Below the pieces are notes generated by a model. It was not told the DNA's origin and did not search any database. It saw nothing but the letters and a program-made list of their open reading frames with translations. The translations under genes and the position numbers were made by a program. Shown in pieces: positions 1 to 12,500 of a DNA stretch of 64,000 nt (position 1 is the first letter of the stretch; every line of letters begins with the position of its first letter). Source of the stretch: Citrus sinensis (lineage: Eukaryota > Streptophyta > Magnoliopsida > Sapindales > Rutaceae); assembly GCF_022201045.2 (NCBI RefSeq), contig NC_068560.1, positions 31,575,501-31,639,500 on the forward strand, written 5' to 3'.

Positions 1-3000
1 AATTTCGGCATGATCATCACTTCAACGGGAATCTGATTTTTATTTGATTGGGCAGTGCAGCTGTCTTGATTACGAGTGTTCAAACGTGGGAGTATACTGC
101 GGGGACAGGTATATATCTTGTCCTGGTTGCCGAACAATTGAGAGGATAAATATATTCTAATCAATTTTCGTAAAATTTGGACTTCAGCTAGCATATAAAG
201 AGAGATTTCGTACTTTCTTAATATCATTATCTTATACATCTATGTTACAATTTTTTTTTATAAAAAAAAAAAACGTGTCACATTATTGAACTATCCATGT
301 TATAATCCAATTCAGTATAAAATCTCATGCTTTTTTTTTTTTAAATAAAAAGCTTCAATACACTGTGTAATCTTTTTTTCTTTTTTTTTTAATAAAAACA
401 AAGTTGAAAAGCGTGACCTCCGCCGATTGCCAATTTTTCTTGCATGGAAAATGCTTCAAACTTTGAGTGGCTTCCACTTTGTATTCAACATTTGGTGAAT
501 CTATCTAAATGTAAAAAAATAAAATAAAATAAAACGGGTGTGTGTGTGTATAAAATAGGCATGAGATATATAGAATATTAAAAGATACATTGCACGAATC
601 ATAACACCAACATAATTATAAATTTTAATAGATTTTTGATAATTAGGGATGTTAATTTTATATGTGGGTATTCGATTTGAACGGGTATCCTGAACGAATA
701 AGATTACTTTTTATTATATTTGTATTTGTCCTACCTTCATATTAAATCTAAAAGCTTATTTTTAATTTAATCAATTAAACCAATTTAGCTAATATGCTTT
801 CACAATACTGTAATGCAATATAATATAATTTATATATTATTATTTAATAATTATTTAAGTTAATTAAAACTTAATTTCAAGATGGAAACCACAAGAAGAA
901 AAATATTGATGTTAGAACAAGAAATCCTTTGGTGAAAATCATCACTTATAATTCAGGAATATTCATGTTATATTACCAAGAATTAATAACAAAATATGCA
1001 AAAGCGTATTTGAATGCATAATGCGTAATTGCCCCTGAAGTCGTGTAGTTGGCCTTCCAAATCAAAACATTTTTCTATAGAATTCTTTAAGTTTCTCTGT
1101 GTTCTTTTTTTGATGGAATATCAAAAAGAATAAAATGATATGTATGATCTGAGGACCATGACTACTTATATAGATAACTTTTTCTATTATCTTTAGATAT
1201 TTTTATTTCGGCTAATCATAGAAATAGAAATTACCCTTAATTCTTTACATATTAAAGGTCCACACCCTATCAGATACATTAAAGTTTATATTACTGAAAA
1301 CCTTAATAAATCACTTTTAATTGGGCTTAACCTTGTATTGACAGATTGCAACACATAATTATTCACATTTAAACTCAACATTGGATTAAGGATCCAATAA
1401 TGATGGATTAAAATCTAAAAATTAATTCTTTAAAAACTAAACACTTATGGTCTGCACAATTATTTAATGAGAGATTTTTTAAAGACAAATTTCCTTCATT
1501 TTCTCATGATGTGATATGTATAAATCGAGCTAAACATCACATAGATAGTAAATAGTTTATGAATTATGATTGATGTTAATTTTTAAAGTAATGATACAAC
1601 CACAAACTATTGTACAAATTTATTTTGTACAAACTAATTTGTAATTAACTCATTGATTGAATGGAAATACAAAATAATAAAAATAAATCATGTGATCCAA
1701 GAGATATTTAATCTAACTAATATAATGAATTATGATTGATGTTAATTTTTAAAGTAATGATACAACCACAAACTATTGTACAAATTTATTTTGTACAAAC
1801 TAATTTGTAATTAACTCATTGATTGAATGGAAATACAAAATAATAAAAATAAATCATGTGATCCAAGAGATATTTAATCTAACTAATATAATCAGTTTGT
1901 ATAAACTTATTTTGTACAAATTGATTTGGTATTAATTCATCGGTTGAATAAATATACAAAATAATAAAAATAAATCACGTGATCTAAGAGATATTTAATC
2001 TAACCAATTTAATCATGTTACATTAATTTGTATAAAAAAAAATTGTACAAGATTTTGAAGCTATATTATTGCTCTAATTTTTAACTATTTTTATGCAAGT
2101 GATTTAGATAATGTAAAATATTCAAACTTATTTGGTCGAGTTGGTGATATATATTTTGTGTGCATTTGATTAGATACTATAATTTATAAATGATGTGTAA
2201 ATTTGTATAATAAATTTTGAAGAAGTGAGTAGTGAGAATTATCCTAAAAATCCGCTGGTATTTAGCAGATTTGGTATTGCTAAAATTTTAACGAATAATG
2301 GATAAGAGTTTGAAAATATCACTACCCATTAGAATCTAACCCGCATCCCTAAGTGTAACAATACATATCAGTGTTAAAAAAAAAATTGAATTAATAAAGC
2401 ATCACCATAAAATTATTTTAATGAAATTTTACTTCTTATTTAAAAAATACATAAGCACCAAAGGTTTCAAAAGATTTTTCAAATAAAATTATTCAAATGA
2501 AATAGTTATTCTCTCTCTAATATTGGAGAGTGGTTTTTCCTTTTTTAATTGATATTATATTATTTTTTATGTCATCATATTGAAGAAAGAGAAGTGCTAT
2601 AACTACTTTTTTTATGAAAAAAATAAATTATCTTATTTTTATTTTAACTGTCTTTTAAAGCGAATTTATTTTTTCACTCTCATGTTTGTTTTGCAAGTAA
2701 ATAAATAGGAATTTAAATAATAAAATGAGAAGAGTGTTTTGCTGATCTTATAATGTTTCCATATTAACAAGTGAAAAATAACAGTCAATTCGACTTACGT
2801 GGCAATAAATTGTCTGATCCAACCGATCTTTTAATATCACTTGTTCACCTGACAAACAAGAGAAATTGACCCGAAAGCGCTGTTTGATTCGCGTCCGCTA
2901 TCTCACCACTTCAAGTAAAATTAGTCACGTAAACGTATCATTACATTCTTGACTCACATACTCTGCAAAAAACCAACTCCCCTTTTTCTTCTCTCTGTCT

Positions 3001-3030
3001 TCTAGAGCAGCAAAAAAATCATCTTTTCTC
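1..3030. other. AT-rich intergenic region upstream of the MATE gene
   Basis: No open reading frame of useful length or recognisable homology is visible on either strand. The stretch is very AT-rich with many A and T runs. The only clear structure is the tandem duplication at 1561-1892. The last 100 bases before the MATE start are a C/T-rich leader, as is common in plant 5'UTRs; I see no convincing TATA box. Confidence 0.6.
1561..1892. repeat. Perfect 166-bp tandem duplication with a diverged third partial copy
   Basis: The 166 bases from 1561 (starting GAATTATGATTGATG) are repeated without visible change from 1727. A diverged third copy of the second half follows at about 1893-2025 (GTATAAACTTATTTTG, then AAATCACGTGATC). 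The identity of the first two copies implies a recent duplication; the third is older. Confidence 0.9.
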
Positions 3031-5624
3031 ATGGGGGACACAACAGATCAGAATCAGCGGCCCTTGTTAACAGATAAAGATGATGATGATCGTGAAAATA
3101 ACAATAAAGATTTGACATCAAGGGTGTGGATTGAATCAAAGAAGCTATGGCAAATAGTGGGTCCCGCAATATTCAGCCGGATTTCTTCTTACACCATGAA
3201 CATCATCACTCAAGCCTTTGCTGGCCACCTTGGTGATGTTGAGCTCGCTGCCATCTCTATAGCCAACACAGTCATTGTTGGGTTCAATTTTGGCCTTTTG
3301 GTAATCACTATTACGAAGGTTATTATTAATTTTCTCTTTATTACAATAATTAGGTAGCTAGCTAATCAAAGCTATAATTGAATAGTTGGGAATGGCGAGC
3401 GCACTAGAGACACTTTGTGGGCAAGCATTTGGAGCCAAAAGGTACCACATGTTGGGCATATACATGCAAAGATCATGGATAGTCCTTTTTCTATTCTGCT
3501 TCTTGTTGCTGCCGTTTTACGTATTTGCCACCCCGCTTCTGAAATTACTGGGGCAGCCCGATGACGTGGCGGAGCTGTCGGGGACAGTGGCTGTGTGGAT
3601 GATACCACTGCATTTTAGCTTTGCGTTTCAGTTTCCGTTGACAAGGTTCCTGCAGTGCCAGCTGAAAAATCAAGTGATAGCGTGGGTTTCACTCGTGGGC
3701 TTGTTGGTGAATGTTCTGACGAGTTGGCTATTCGTTTATGTTCTAGATTTTGGTGTTGTTGGTGCGGCGCTGGCTCTCGATATTTCTTGGTGGGTTTTGT
3801 GTTTTGGGCTTTATGGATACGCTGCTTTCGGCGGCTGCCCTCTAACTTGGTCAGGTTTCTCGACGCAAGCATTTTCTGGCCTCTGGGAATATACCAAACT
3901 CTCCGTAGCTGCTGGAGTCATGCTATGGTTATCACACTATCATTATCATTGCCATTTTTATTATCATTGTCATTATGATTTTCATTATCATTGTCATTAT
4001 CATTATCATTCCTCCGTGGTTGGTTTGCTCGTTTCCACGTCACAATAAAAAAAAGAAGAATGATTAATGTATACAAATACCGTTGGATTTGAGACCCCAT
4101 CAGTACCACTGCCTAATCCATTTTAACTAAAGTCACTTGATCAGTTTTCGTTATTTTAATTTTTATTGTTAACTTTATATTATTTATACAATTGTCGTTG
4201 GTGTAATCTTGTCTTATCTGCTTGTGTTTGTGCAGTTTAGAGAATTGGTATTATAGAATATTAATACTTATGACTGGGTACTTGAAGAATGCCACGTTAG
4301 CTGTGGATGCACTATCTGTCTGGTAGTATATTATTTTTACTCAACTATTGCGGTTTTTTTTTTTTCCTTTTTTTCCCCCCTCCTACTCCAGTTTTGTAGT
4401 ATGTTTATCAGGAAAACAACTCCACATTTAGTATATGGTTTAACAATTTTATGGCATTTTGATGCAGCATGAGTATCAATGGATGGCAAATGATGATTCC
4501 CCTAGCTTTTTTGGCCGCCACCGGGTACTAAATCTCAATCATTATTCACATTTTACATAAAATTAATAAAACGTGCGTCAGCATTTTAAAAGTTTAGAAT
4601 CATTTTTACTATTTATTTGAAATTAAGAACAAACAGAGTTATAAAATTAAAAAAAAAAATCCAAAAAGCACCTTTTATTTTTCATTTTTTTAATTTTCTT
4701 TTTTTACACTTTTGGTGATCAAAACATTTTTTTTCTTCAATTGATAATTTCTATGGCATACAATTTCCAGAGTAAGAGTAGCAAATGAGCTAGGAGCAGG
4801 AAATGGTAAGGGAGCAGGATTTGCAACCATTGTGTCTGTGGCACAATCGACATTGATTGGTCTCATCTTGTGTGTAATCATCATGATTCTCCATGATAAG
4901 GTCGCATTAATATTCACATCAAGTAATGATGTGCTTGCGGAAGTTGATAAACTCTCATTTCTCTTAGCCATCACCATTCTCCTTAACAGCGTTCAACCAG
5001 TTTTATCAGGTGAATTTCCAACAACATTTATACATTATGTTCAATTTCATCAACTTTTTATCAGAAAAATGGTTTATGTATGCATCAGTTGTCACACTAG
5101 CTGGTAATTTCATTGTGGCAGGAGTGGCTATTGGGTCTGGGTGGCAAGCAACAGTTGCGTACATAAATCTTGGCTGCTATTACATTATAGGACTCCCGCT
5201 TGGATTCCTGATCGGATGGGTTTTCAAATTGGGTGTTGGGGTAACTTCAGCTGTTCCTTTTTCTTCTGTTGTTGCATGACAATTCACATGAACACACACA
5301 CACACTACTTGGTTTTGAAAATGCGGCAGCATAGTCTAAGTAATCGTTCATTGATGCACCAGGGTATCTGGGGTGGGATGATCTTTGGTGGGACTTTTGT
5401 TCAAACGGTGATTTTGGCCATCATAACGGCACGATGCGATTGGGAAAAGGAGGTGGGATTTAACATTGTTTCACTTCCGTTTTCTTTTATCTTTTTCTGT
5501 TGAAATGGATGTCTATGTCAGGTAATTTATCATTTTGGTGGATTTACAGGCTGGAATAGCTAAGCAGCGTCTACAGAAGTGGTCGAATCCCAACCCAGAT
5601 GATAAAAGAGCGGACCGAAGCTGA
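3031..5624 (+). CDS. DTX27-like: MATE efflux transporter (DETOXIFICATION 27-like), intact, 8 exons
   Basis: A multidrug and toxic compound extrusion carrier that should use an ion gradient to move organic compounds across the plasma or vacuolar membrane. Exons: 3031-3300, 3386-3927, 4236-4322, 4468-4524, 4771-5009, 5122-5240, 5363-5452, 5550-5624. All junctions are GT-AG and the joined frame is open for 492 residues, the normal family length of about 490-500. The hydrophilic acidic N terminus (about 30 residues) precedes a typical 12-segment MATE core. Family signatures are visible: QAFAGHLGD, GMASALETLCGQAFGAK, the RFLQCQ motif, SINGWQMMIP and RVANELGAGNGK. The start is the first ATG in frame and gives the usual N terminus. 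The overall pattern is closest to Arabidopsis DTX27 as I remember it; the substrate is unknown. A broken second copy lies downstream at 8249-17216, so this was a tandem pair. Confidence 0.93.
3938..4012. repeat. CATTAT-rich simple repeat in MATE intron 2
   Basis: Imperfect repeats of TCATTA/TCATTG fill the start of the second intron, just after the splice donor at 3928. They have no coding role. Confidence 0.7.
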
Positions 5625-5986
5625 CGGCAATATATCATAATGGATTTTGCACCAGTGGACTACCTCTTATTTTATGAATTTTTGTTTCTTTCTCCACTGC
5701 ATACTCAGTTTTCAATGATTTATTATATGATGCAATTTCATATTGAAAACAAAAAATGCATTCCTTTCATCCATCATCAGTTTTTTGCCAACTTCGAGTT
5801 CAAATTCTAACGTCAGAACTGTTAACCCCTGGTTATTCCTATCCTGCGTTAGTTCGTGTGACCCATAATTTGGAGGTACTGAAAACATTTAATCACGAGC
5901 TTTCGATTATAAAGCAAAATCAACACCTTTTCATAAGTTCTATGACTTCAAAGAATCACCAGTTTATATGAAAATCTCAAGACGAC

Positions 5987-8107
5987 TCAGTAAGTGCAGG
6001 ATATACCATTCAAGATGAAATTCTGAACTTCTCGTTCAATAGAAATACATTGATGCATCATATCATCTATATAAAGAAATATCTGATCTTCAGTTAGTGA
6101 GGAGCTCTCAACCGTAAGATCTTTTATGTCAGGCCGCCAATACTTGATAAGACAAGAATCGCAAATGCAACAGTTCGCATCTATATTCCATACTTGGCCA
6201 GAGCCCAGTGCCCACAAAACCACTGTAATTCAAGCAAACAACAGATACATCATTACAGATAAATATGATTATCAACTTAAAAAATGATGATGACTTAAAG
6301 CAATTACAGACTAGGTAGCTGCAATTAATGATCTAGAAAAGTAAAATGCAGCCATTTCAGCTCGTTGATAATACAGAGTTAAACAATGGCACATAAAGAG
6401 GAAGCTAGAGCAGGGCATGTTAATCTATTTTTTATTTATACGTATCGTAGGAATCAAAGACTTCCCTGAATTCCTATTGAGAGCTTATAAATTATCTTAT
6501 GGTGCTATAATTACTCTCTCTCGAACTAATGGCACTCTAATTCCATCCTTGTCTGACAGAATTGGAGTACACCAACGATGAAAAATTTATGAATGTGCAA
6601 TACAGCTCTTCTTTCCCATCTTCTCCTCAGTATCAATGTGCAAAAAATGTTGGACAGCACTTGGGCTAAAAACATCAATGATGTCATATAGACTATGACA
6701 AATTTAGATAAAAGTGGACATACCTAAAACATCATAGACACCCAAAAAGTCCTATGATAACAAATCCAAAAAGCACCATCCACCAAAGTCACATAAACCA
6801 ACAGTGGCACTGGTTCATTTGAAAATAGCTCAAGATTCCCAACTCGCAAAGGAAGTGAAGGGAAATATCCTCTGAGTTTGTCTAAATTAGAAGGAACCTT
6901 GATAAATGAAAGTGAACCAAGAGAGGGAAAAAGAAAATTAGGAACTATAAACAGAAGTGACAAAACTTAAAGTGAAATTTCAACGCTGTATTCTATGAAA
7001 TTTGAAGACATGCCTCGCTTGAATCCAAAGATAGCCTTGAGTTTTAAATTTCATTGGATACCCCAAGAAATTGCTTTACATGAATGTACCAATGAGTGTC
7101 AAGATCAGCTTTATACTGAAAGCTGACGTCCCATGGACATGAAGCATTCAATTGCAGGAGTGAAACACTAGCTTCTTCAGCTGATTCTTGAAATCTTAAT
7201 CCTTTTGTGCAAACAACAGCAGCACAACAAGAGATCCTCAAGCAAGGGAAAGTTTGAGAGAAGGCAATGAAACTCTTATACAGAAATTAACGGTATGTAG
7301 CTTTTTCAGTTGTGGAGACCTCTCTACCTCAGTTACAGTGGCCTCGCTCCCCATTAAATAGAAGGGTCAGCTGTTGAAGACTTGGAACAACAATTTCAAC
7401 AATTTCAATTTCATCCGCAGATGAGTAAGTCTGCATAATCTTGAGTTTATAAGCCTTAGAGGCACAGATGCTTCAGAGCCCAACAAAAAGAAAAACACAA
7501 ATCTTCATGTAAGGGGCACTGACTAGTAAAATTAGTAAAATTTTGGACCATTTATTCCTTTATACAGACTCTGAACAGAGTTAGCTGTTTGAGAGAACTT
7601 AACCTTATAATATCAGAGGGCTGCTCCAACATACATCAAACTAGGCAACTAGCTATGAAGTTGTTTCTGAATTACCATTAAAGATTGTCTGAACATAGTG
7701 TACAAAGAAATTTTCATGTGACATGACCCGAAAATGTATCTCGTTCACCTCATTCCCTATGGCTAATCCTATCCAATTACCAAAGAAATTTCAACATGCA
7801 CAAGACTTACTGAAAGTCTCTACTCCTGCAAGAAAAGCTTAAGCTTGCAGAACCGAACCAGGGAAGTATCCAGGAATTTCTTTATAGTTTCAGGAAAATT
7901 TTCCTGTTGCATCTTCGAGCTAAAATTTGGGTAATCCAACCTGCTTTCTCCCATGAAGAGGTAATTTACATTGAAAACCAAGATGGGGAATGAAATACGA
8001 AACCGGTTCCATCTCCTTGACAAAATACTCGACTTACCTGTTTTTGGGGAGATGTAGGACATCATATGATGAATGATAAAAGTAGGCAGTTCCGATATTC
8101 GATCCAT
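5987..8107 (-). pseudogene. F-box/LRR protein gene remnant
   Basis: The first exon begins at the ATG at 8105-8107 and gives a clear F-box: LPTFIIHHMMSYIS then SILSRRWNRFRISFP. F-box proteins bind SKP1 and recruit substrates to SCF ubiquitin ligases. The frame runs to KLKLFLQE and hits TAG at 7817-7819, although the reading frame after it (RLSVSLV) still resembles the expected continuation. This suggests a nonsense mutation rather than the true end. Further pieces on the same strand fit the LRR and C-terminal region of this family: 7044-7241 (SVSLLQLNAS), 6724-6963 (YFPSLPLRVGNLEL and the LVDGAFWICY motif) and 5987-6223 (YWRPDIKDLTVE). I could not join these into one open gene. A functional gene with unusual splicing is the alternative. 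Confidence 0.6.
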
Positions 8108-8562
8108 GGCAATATGGCATCAACTGTCTCTCCCACAATCTTCAACTCCAGAATAACGTGTTCGCATTCATCATATTAAACAAAGCAAATACAATGAATC
8201 AAATTAAAAAAAAAAGGAATATAATTAGTACATAAATGTTTTGAACAAATGAACCCTAAAAGGTACAACTATATGGAGGTGACAAATCAAATAAGGGACA
8301 AAATCTGGATTGAATCAAAGAAGGTATCGTGCATAGCCGGCCCGGCACCCTTCAGTCTGCTAGCCGCCTACTGTCCGAACATCTTCCTCCAAGCTTTTGA
8401 CGGTCACTTGGTGATGCTCAACTCGCTATCATTTCCATAGCCTACACTGTCATCGTCAGCTTCAATTTCGGCCTCGTGCTAAACTGGTTTTTATTAATAT
8501 TATTATCATCCACCTCTCTAATTCTATACACAGATTATATACACACACACATTTGAATCTTG

Positions 8563-9458
8563 TGTTGCAGATGTCAGATGTATTTTACAGCTGCGTGTGT
8601 TGACTATTGTTGTAGATGTTAGCTGTATTTTACAGCTATGTGTTGACTTAAATACTAGATTTTAGGAGATATAATCCTTAATTTTCAGGAGGGTAAAAGC
8701 TCGTTTAGTCCCTATATTTTGAAGTTAGTGCCCGTTTAGTCCCTATATTTTTAAAAATACCTCAAACCATCCTTACCATTAAATTATTGACACTTTTGCC
8801 ATTATCTTTTGTTCCTTTTAACTTATTTTTATAATATTGCCATATTATAATAATTTTTTAGACATTATTAAAAAGAAAAAAATAACCCTATTATAATAAT
8901 TTTTTTAGACATTATTAAAAAGAAAAAAATAAATTACCACTTTAACACCAAAAAATAAAATAAAATAAATATATATATATTAATTTTTGTAGAACACACT
9001 CTTGAGTTAAAATATTACTTTTTCTAAAAAAATTGATAATGTAATTTTTTACGATATTAATTTTTTAGACATACGTGAGCTTCCACAAAAATTAATATAT
9101 ACCTTTTTTGTTTTTATTTTATTTTTGAGTTTAATTTGATAATTTAATTTTTTATTAATATCTAAAAAGAAACATTATTGCAAAAATGTAATATTGTAAA
9201 AGCAAGTTAAAAATAAAAAAAATAATGGCATAAGTGTCAATATTTAGTAGCAGGGACGTTTTGAGGTGTTTTAAAAAATACAGGGACTAAATAGACACTA
9301 ACCTCATAATATAGGGACTAAACAAGCTTTTACCCTTTTCAGGAATACTGATTTCCAATATCTTAGCTGTTTTTTACCATTTTATTCCTAGAGTGTAATG
9401 TATATAAATATGTATTCTTCTCTAATGTAATATAAGTGAAGAAGTTTGATTTTTCACA
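8563..9458 (+). repeat. 5' LTR of the Copia element, containing a MITE
   Basis: The LTR is 242 bp once the 645-bp MITE and one 9-bp target duplication are removed, exactly the length of the 3' LTR. Its first part contains an imperfect internal duplication (GATGT...TATTTTACAGCT...GTGTTGAC occurs twice). A TATAAATA promoter-like motif lies about 60 bases before the end. Confidence 0.93.
8691..9335. mobile_element. Mutator-like MITE with long terminal inverted repeats
   Basis: The 645-bp element begins GGGTAAAAGCTCGTTTAGTC and ends with the inverse, GACTAAACAAGCTTTTACCC (one base differs and the phase is kept). The inverted repeats extend for about 75 bp. It is flanked by a perfect 9-bp duplication TTTTCAGGA (8682-8690 and 9336-9344), the hallmark of Mutator-superfamily insertion. 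It has no coding potential. Inside, a unit containing TTTTTTAGACATTATTAAAA is duplicated in tandem at about 8845-8932. The 3' LTR lacks the element, so it inserted after the retrotransposon. Confidence 0.9.
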
Positions 9459-9470
9459 TGGTATCAGAGC
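9459..9470 (+). other. Primer-binding site (initiator tRNA-Met type)
   Basis: TGGTATCAGAGC directly follows the 5' LTR end CACA. This is the standard plant Copia primer-binding site, complementary to the 3' end of initiator tRNA-Met. Confidence 0.92.
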
Positions 9471-9526
9471 AGCTCTTTTAAACTAAGCCTCTGAATTTTT
9501 CTCATTATAAACTCTCAACCCTTCCA

Positions 9527-12500
9527 ATGGAGAAGACAACAAACCCTACACAAGAATATGAAATTTCCTCCAGTTCTGTAACAAGGCAGGACATCTCTTC
9601 GGTCTCCTTAGGTACCGAAAACCCCTCTTTGCAAATAACTTTGCACAAGTTAAATGGCAGAAACTTTTTGCAATGGTCTTAATCTGTCACCCTATTTCTT
9701 CGTGGCAAAGGCCGATTAGGGTATATTACAGGGGAAACCAAAGCCCCTGATGTCTTGGATCCAGGTTATCCGCAGTGGGATGCTGAAAATTCAATGGTGC
9801 AAACTTGGTTGATCAATTCGATGGACGTGGATATTGGTAGGACTTATCTCTTCCTACCATCTGCGAAGGAGCTTTGGGAAGCCGTGACAGAAACCTACTC
9901 TGACCTTGGGAATGTAGCTCAGCTCTTTGAAATCAAGTCACAATTACGTGACCAAAAGCAAGGGAGTCTTTCAGTGACTCAATATTTCAATTCTCTAAAC
10001 AATATATAGCATGAACTTGACCTTTACTATGAATCGCAGTGGCATTACTCTGAGGATGCCATCAAATATAAGAGGATGTTGGATAAAGAACGTCTCTTTG
10101 ATTTCCTTTATGGACTCAACAAAGAACTTGATGAAGTTCGTGGCAGAATATTGGGAAAAAATCCTCTACCCTCCATCCGAGAAGCTTTTGCTGAGGTGAG
10201 GCGTGAAAAAAGTCGAAAGAGAGTCATGATGGGACTGGTGAAGGAACCTAAGGCAGAGAGATTAGCGATGGTGACCAAAAAGACAGATCAGTCAGCTGAC
10301 CAAAAGGGACAAAAACATGGAGAACGTCTCTATTGCGACTATTGTCACAAGAAAAGACATACTTGAGACTCATGCTGGAGGCTTCATGGAAAACCAGCAG
10401 ATTGGAAACCAAAACGGCAGCAAGAAGCAAATGGAATGGTGACAGAGAAAACTAATCAGTTTGCTCTCACAAAAGATCAATTTGAGATGCTGTAACAGCT
10501 TCTCATACAAAATCAGCAAGCAAATAAAAATGACTTGACCTCCTCTAGTTGTAATGCAGTCCATACAGGTAACCCATCAGCCCTTAGCATTCAATCCCTT
10601 GAAAAAGATTATTGGATTGTTGATTCAAGGGCCTCAGACCATATGACAGGGTCTTCTCAATTTTTCTCTAGTTACACTCCATGTCCAGGTAATTATAAAG
10701 TGAGGATTGCTGATAGATCATTATCCACTGTTGTTGGAAAAAGAACAGTAAAACTATCAAATTGTTTGACTCTTTTTTCAGTTTTACATGTCCCAAATCT
10801 TAAATGCAATCTTCTTTCAGTTAGTAAACTTACCAAAGACACAAACTGTGTAGCTAAATTCTGTGGTTCTAAATGTCTATTTCAGGATCCAATCTTGGGG
10901 AGGATGATTGGGAATGCGAAGGAATATGAGGGGCTGTACTATCTCGACAATAAAGGACCCGTGAAAGGACATGCTCAAGTCTCTCAATGTGAATTTGTTT
11001 CTTCTGAAATAATGTTGTGGCACTATAGGTTAGGCCACCCTAGCTTTCCATATCTAAAAACCTTGTTTCCTTCCTTATTTAAAAATCAAGATTTGAGTTT
11101 ATTATATTGTGATTTTTGTCAAATGGCTAAACAAACACGTGTTCCATTTCCTGCCCGTACTTATAAACCATCCCAACCTTTCTCTTTGATTCATAGTGAT
11201 ATTTGGGGCCCCTCAAGGGTTAACAACCTGTCAAAAGCAAAATGGTTCATTACATTCATAGATGACCACTCTAGGACCACTTGGGTGTACCTTTTGAAGG
11301 AAAAATCTGAAGTTGGACAAACTTTTAAACAATTCCATGTCATGGTAAAAACTCAGTTTCAAACTGACATTCGTGTACTCCGTACAGATAATGGAACTGA
11401 GTATTTCAATTCTATTTTAGGGAATTACCTATCACAATAAGGAATTGTCCACCAAAGTTCTTGTTCCGGAACACCACAACAAAATGGGGTTGCAGAACGT
11501 AAAAACAGACACCTTTTAGAGGTTGCTAGGGCCATTATGTTCACAACTAATGTACCAAAAATATATTGGGGAGAGGTCATTCTTACAGCATCTTATCTCA
11601 TAAATCGTATGCCCTCTCGAGTTCTTAAATTCAAGACACCTATTTCTGTTTTTCTTGACAGCTACCCACAAAATCACCTTGTTACCTCTAATTTTGCAGT
11701 CAAAACTTTTGGTTGTACAACCTTTGTATATCTTCTGAGTCTTCAAAGAACAAAGTTGTCTCCTAGAGCCATCAAATGCCTATTTCTAGGATATTCTCCT
11801 ACCAAGAAAGGGTACAAGTGCTATGATCCTCCTACCAAAAAATTATTCGTCACATTGGATGTCAAGTTTTTTTAAAATCAACCTTTTTACACGAGTAATT
11901 CTCTTCAGGGGCAGAATTTGAGAGAAGATAATTCTTGGGATCTTCTTGACATTTTAGAACCTAAGATGCCTAGTAATTCCAGCCTAGAACCCAATATGTC
12001 CAGCAGTTCCAGCCTAGAACCCAATATGTCCAGTAATTCCAGCCTAGAACTTAATCTACCAAATACCTCCTCCCTCAGTCTAGACATTCATCCTAACCTA
12101 CCTAACACCATAGAACTTAATCAACCAATAGTGTCACCAAGGAATGAATGAACTTAATCTACCAAATGCCTCCTCCCTCAGTCCAGACATTCATCATAAC
12201 CTACCTAACACTATAGAACTTAATCAACCAATAGTGTCACCAAGGAATGAAGGAATAAAAATCAATTCACATTTGGAGAAACCTATAGGCGAGTTTCATG
12301 TCTATTCACGAAAGAAGAATAAAACTCAAGAGGTACAGCCACTTATAGACCAAGCAGAACCAAGATCTGAACTAAGGGAGGATCAAAACCCACCTAGTGA
12401 ATATGCTGAGAACGAAGCTCAGAAGTCCACAGATTTGCCTATTGCGATAAGGAAATGGGTAAGAAATTGCACTAAACATCTTATTTACAAGTTCTTGTCA

